The notes beneath the pieces were generated by a model that was not told where the DNA came from, ran no database searches, and was given only the letters and a program-made list of their open reading frames with translations. A stretch of 64,000 nt of DNA from NCBI GenBank assembly GCA_016124655.1, contig WGNI01000013.1, forward strand, positions 1 to 64,000. The letters run 5' to 3'. This stretch comes from Alphaproteobacteria bacterium. Lineage in GTDB: Bacteria > Pseudomonadota > Alphaproteobacteria > Caulobacterales > Aquidulcibacteraceae. Position 1 is the first letter of the stretch, and each line of letters begins with the position of its first letter. Shown piece by piece: positions 61,402 to 64,000 of this stretch. The translations under genes were made by a program, and so were the position numbers.

Positions 61402-62759
61402 GCGCGGATCTCTCGTCCCAGCGCTACAGCGCCGTCGCCATCGTCCTGCATTGGACGATCGCGGCGGCGATTGCGTTCATGATCCCGTTGGGATGGTGGA
61501 TGGGCGACGCGCTGGAAGAGGGCGAAAATCTCGCCCAGGCCATCGCCGCCTATCAGGTGCACAAATCCGTCGGGCTGACGATCCTCGCGCTCAGCCTGGC
61601 GCGCTTGGCGTGGCGTTTGACGCATCGCGCGCCGCCGCTGCCGGATGCGATGAAACCCTGGGAGCGCCAGCTCGCGGTCGCAACGCACTGGGCGTTCTAT
61701 GCGCTGATGATCGCCATGCCGCTCACCGGATGGCTCTACGTCTCCACGCAATGGTCGGCGGGAGACGATCGCCCACTTCAAGTGCCGACCTTGTGGTTCG
61801 GCCTGTTTGAAGTCCCGCACCTGTTCGGCCTGAACGCGGCCTCCGAAGGCGTGCGCTCCGCGGCCGCCACGGGGCTGGAGTTCGCGCACTCCAAATTGGC
61901 GTGGGGCGCGATCGTGCTGGCCGCGCTGCACGCGGGCGCCGCATTGAAGCACCACGTCGTCGATCGCGATTCCGTGCTTGCACGCATGATCCCCGGATTG
62001 CGCGCCTTCGGCGACGCGCGTCCGCGCACATTCGAACCGGTGCGCGCGGGCATTCTCGCCGGCGGCGTGATCGCCTTTGCGTTGGCGGCGTTCGGCGTCG
62101 CCACGCTTTTGCAAGCCCCCGCGCAGTCAGCGCCGGCGGCGAACGCGCCAACCGTCGCCGTCTCGGAACCGGCCATCGTCACGCCGCCGGAGACCGAACT
62201 GGCCGAAGCGCAGACGCCGCCGGCGCAAACGCAAACCGCCGCCGACGAAGATCCCGAAGCCGTGACCTGGACCGTAACGCCCGGCGAAAGCGCCATCGCC
62301 TTTGCCGGCGTGCATGCCGGCGTCCCGTTTCGCGGGACCTTCTCGCGCTGGCGCGCCGACATTCGCTTCCATCCCGAAGACCTCGCGCATTCGCGCGTGC
62401 GCGCCACGATCGAAATGGCGTCCGCCTCCGATGGCAATGCTCTGCACGACAGCACGCTGCCGCAAGTCGAATGGTTCGATGTCGCCAACTATCCCACCGC
62501 TGAATTTCGCGCCGACGCCTTCCGTCGCGTCGCAGCCAACCGCTTCGAAGCCCGCGGCGAGCTGCGCATCAAGGACCGCCGCATCCCCCTCACGCTGCCC
62601 TTCACGCTGACGATCAGCGGCGATCAGGCGCGCATGGAAGGCCAAGCCCAGATCGCGCGGGACGCAGCGAATCTAGGCCAGGCCTCCGATCCCGGCGGCG
62701 AGTGGGTGTCGCCCACGATTGACGTGAGCGTGCGCATCCTCGCCAATAGGGCGCCGTGA
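61398..62759 (+). CDS. Cytochrome b561-YceI fusion protein (3 of 3)
   Basis: A 453-residue two-domain membrane protein. Residues about 10-200 are a di-heme cytochrome b561: four helices with candidate heme His in VLHWTIAAA, YQVHKSVGL, ATHWAFYAL and ALHAGAALKHH. A fifth helix (about 215-235) and a Thr/Ala/Pro linker lead to a C-terminal YceI domain (about 285-450). It could pass electrons to or from a quinone bound by the YceI part. TTG start overlaps the preceding stop (TTGA); its own stop overlaps the tsaC GTG. Confidence 0.9.
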   Translation: MSADLSSQRYSAVAIVLHWTIAAAIAFMIPLGWWMGDALEEGENLAQAIAAYQVHKSVGLTILALSLARLAWRLTHRAPPLPDAMKPWERQLAVATHWAFYALMIAMPLTGWLYVSTQWSAGDDRPLQVPTLWFGLFEVPHLFGLNAASEGVRSAAATGLEFAHSKLAWGAIVLAALHAGAALKHHVVDRDSVLARMIPGLRAFGDARPRTFEPVRAGILAGGVIAFALAAFGVATLLQAPAQSAPAANAPTVAVSEPAIVTPPETELAEAQTPPAQTQTAADEDPEAVTWTVTPGESAIAFAGVHAGVPFRGTFSRWRADIRFHPEDLAHSRVRATIEMASASDGNALHDSTLPQVEWFDVANYPTAEFRADAFRRVAANRFEARGELRIKDRRIPLTLPFTLTISGDQARMEGQAQIARDAANLGQASDPGGEWVSPTIDVSVRILANRAP

Positions 62760-63694
62760 CGATCTTTTCGGTAACGCCAAACCATCTCGCGCGCGCCGCA
62801 GACACCTTGCGCGGCGGCGGCCTTGTCGCGTGCCCGACCGAAACCGTCTATGGCCTGGCCGCCGACGCGACCAATCCCCTGGCGGTGGCGCGGATATTTG
62901 AAGCGAAGGGCAGGCCGCGCTTCAATCCGCTCATCGCGCACGTGCGCGATCTCGAAGCGGCCGAGCGCCACGCCGACTTCACCGCAACCGCACATGCGCT
63001 TGCGCAAGCGTTCTGGCCGGGGCCGCTGACGCTTGCGCTCCCGCGCCGCGCCGACGCCGCGGTGTGTGAACTGGCCTGCGCAGGCCTCCCCACGATCGCC
63101 TTGCGCGCGCCGTCGCATCCGGTCATGCGCGGTTTGATCGAAGCCGCCGGCGTCCCGCTCGCCGCGCCGAGCGCCAATCGCTCCGGCCATGTCAGCGCGA
63201 CGACCGCACCGCACGTGCACGATGATTTCGGCGACGCGCTGGGCATGATCCTCGATGGCGGGCCGGCGCCGCTCGGCGTGGAATCGACGATTGTCGCTGT
63301 CGACAAGGATCGCGCGACGCTGCTGCGCGCCGGCGCGATTGAGCGCAGCGCGATCGAAGCGCTTGTCGGCCCGTTGCACGCCCATGACGGGGCCGGCGTC
63401 CAGGCGCCCGGCATGCTGGCTTCGCACTATGCGCCGCGTGCGCGCCTGCGTTTGAACGCCGCCGCGCCGCGCGATGGTGAACTCTATCTCGCCTTTGGCG
63501 CCGAGGCGCGCGCGGCCGCGCGCAATCTTTCGCCCTCAGGCGATCTCACCGAAGCGGCGGCCAATCTGTACGCGCATCTGCGCGCGCTCGACGCGATGGG
63601 CGCGGAAACGATCGCTGTCGCGCCGATCCCGCAGCATGGTCTGGGCGAAGCCATCAATGACCGTCTCGTGCGCGCCGCCGCCCCGCGCGCATGA
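62756..63694 (+). CDS. L-threonylcarbamoyladenylate synthase (Sua5 type)
   Basis: Makes TC-AMP from threonine, bicarbonate and ATP for the t6A37 tRNA modification. The 312-residue protein has the YrdC core (PTETVYGLAAD, KGRPRFNPLIAHV, APSANRSGH). It also has the C-terminal Sua5 domain after the HYAPRA linker, so it is the long Sua5 form and not short TsaC. GTG start at 62756 overlaps the preceding stop (GTGA). Confidence 0.95.
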   Translation: MTIFSVTPNHLARAADTLRGGGLVACPTETVYGLAADATNPLAVARIFEAKGRPRFNPLIAHVRDLEAAERHADFTATAHALAQAFWPGPLTLALPRRADAAVCELACAGLPTIALRAPSHPVMRGLIEAAGVPLAAPSANRSGHVSATTAPHVHDDFGDALGMILDGGPAPLGVESTIVAVDKDRATLLRAGAIERSAIEALVGPLHAHDGAGVQAPGMLASHYAPRARLRLNAAAPRDGELYLAFGAEARAAARNLSPSGDLTEAAANLYAHLRALDAMGAETIAVAPIPQHGLGEAINDRLVRAAAPRA

Positions 63695-63720
63695 CTTGAA
63701 GGGAGCGCAGACGCCAACCG

Positions 63721-63841
63721 CTCGGTCATGGCGAAAGCCAGGACCCATAACCACGAACGGATGAAGACATGGGCCCTGGCCTTCGCCAGGGCCGAGCGCT
63801 TCAGGTGGAATACTTGGAGCGTGGACGCCCTCGTCCGCGCG
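63721..63841 (+). repeat. Intergenic hairpin array, family B copy 2
   Basis: GGCCCTGGC-CTTC-GCCAGGGCC (63772-63793) is followed by GGAGCGTGGACGCCCTCGTC (63816-63835) and the rest of its GGACG-CCCT-CGTCC hairpin. The same modules in the same order stand at 21888-21993, with one mismatch over the 26 bases of the second module. A partial GGCGAAAGCCAGGACCC (63730-63746) copies the module at 21845-21862. No gene is seen in 63695-63897. Confidence 0.85.
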
Positions 63842-63897
63842 TGTTTTGTTTCGCTGGGCTGCAAGCAGGGGCGGGGGCGCCCGTGCTCAGGGCGCAT

Positions 63898-64000
63898 TCA
63901 AAGAAACGACATATCCCGCTCGAACGAGCGGAACCGCAGCCCGCCATCGACGAACAAGGTCTGCCCCGTCAGCGCTTCAGCCTCCAGAAGGTAACGCACG
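63898..64000 (-). CDS. C-terminus of a short-chain dehydrogenase/reductase, cut by window edge
   Basis: Only the last 33 codons are in the window; the gene enters from the right edge. They read YLLEAEALTGQTLFVDGGLR near their start and DMSFL at the end, the C-terminal signature of classical SDR enzymes (TGQ-X-L-FVDGG). The Arg/Phe-rich end resembles FolM-like dihydromonapterin reductases, but that is a guess. Stop TGA at 63900-63898. Confidence 0.75.
   Translation of the reverse strand, partial: VRYLLEAEALTGQTLFVDGGLRFRSFERDMSFL

Overview
The window is strongly GC-rich, densely coded chromosomal DNA of an alphaproteobacterium, most likely Caulobacterales or a Hyphomonadaceae-like relative. 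The reasons are the gene order of the aa3 oxidase operon, the plant-type GshA, the ETFB-lysine-methyltransferase-like protein, the DUF4170 gene, and a GTTC-N7-GTTC box of the alphaproteobacterial LexA type. I see no rRNA, tRNA, CRISPR array, transposase or integrase. Most of the window is core chromosome; the accessory signs are concentrated at about 4.1-5.7 kb.

Region by region. 1-3461 (minus): lipid A/Kdo genes in overlapping order DUF374 acyltransferase > waaA > lpxK > lpxL-like (cut by the window edge). 3549-5644: a CX5R phosphatase, then two adjacent toxin-antitoxin pairs (HigB/HigA-like and ParD/ParE). A diverged copy of the phosphatase gene's last ~110 bp lies beyond the first pair. 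5854-9899: cytochrome P450, a possible TIR-like membrane protein, pyruvate kinase, phasin-like protein. 10047-14183 (minus): pmbA > cysQ > DUF4170 > MsbA-like exporter, a second envelope/housekeeping string that in many relatives abuts the first. 14278-19545: Zn-alcohol dehydrogenase, MAPEG protein, AlkA-type glycosylase, desaturase, ETFB-type methyltransferase, UbiA. 19868-29188: ABC exporter, flavin monooxygenase, RsmE, GshA with a GNAT, POT transporter. 29430-36106: orphan VirD4-like ATPase, TonB-dependent receptor, a 34-residue histone-H1-like protein, TldD, two paralogous TPR proteins.

36290-45539 (plus) is the cytochrome c oxidase operon: coxB, coxA, ctaB, a CoxF-like small protein, ctaG/cox11, coxC, DUF983, surf1, then thrC and an M16 peptidase, with many stop/start overlaps. 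45569-48950: GNAT, YqgE, peroxiredoxin, stomatin-like protein with NfeD. 48953-55919: an autoregulated-looking nitroreductase-MarR pair, rnhA, FAD-linked oxidase, a radical SAM protein behind a putative SOS box, MFS exporter, YpfJ-type metallopeptidase. 56221-62759: DUF885 lipoprotein, acyl-CoA dehydrogenase, three consecutive YceI-domain genes, the last fused to cytochrome b561. 62756-64000: tsaC/sua5 and the C-terminus of an SDR.

Two families of intergenic hairpins recur (family A near 17.7, 18.5, 44.1-44.3 and 56.0 kb; family B near 21.7-22.1 and 63.7 kb). No single spectacular new system stands out. The best leads are the duplicated gene end beside the first toxin-antitoxin pair, the putative LexA box before the radical SAM gene, the MarR operator array, the orphan coupling ATPase, the tiny H1-like protein, and the YceI/b561 trio.
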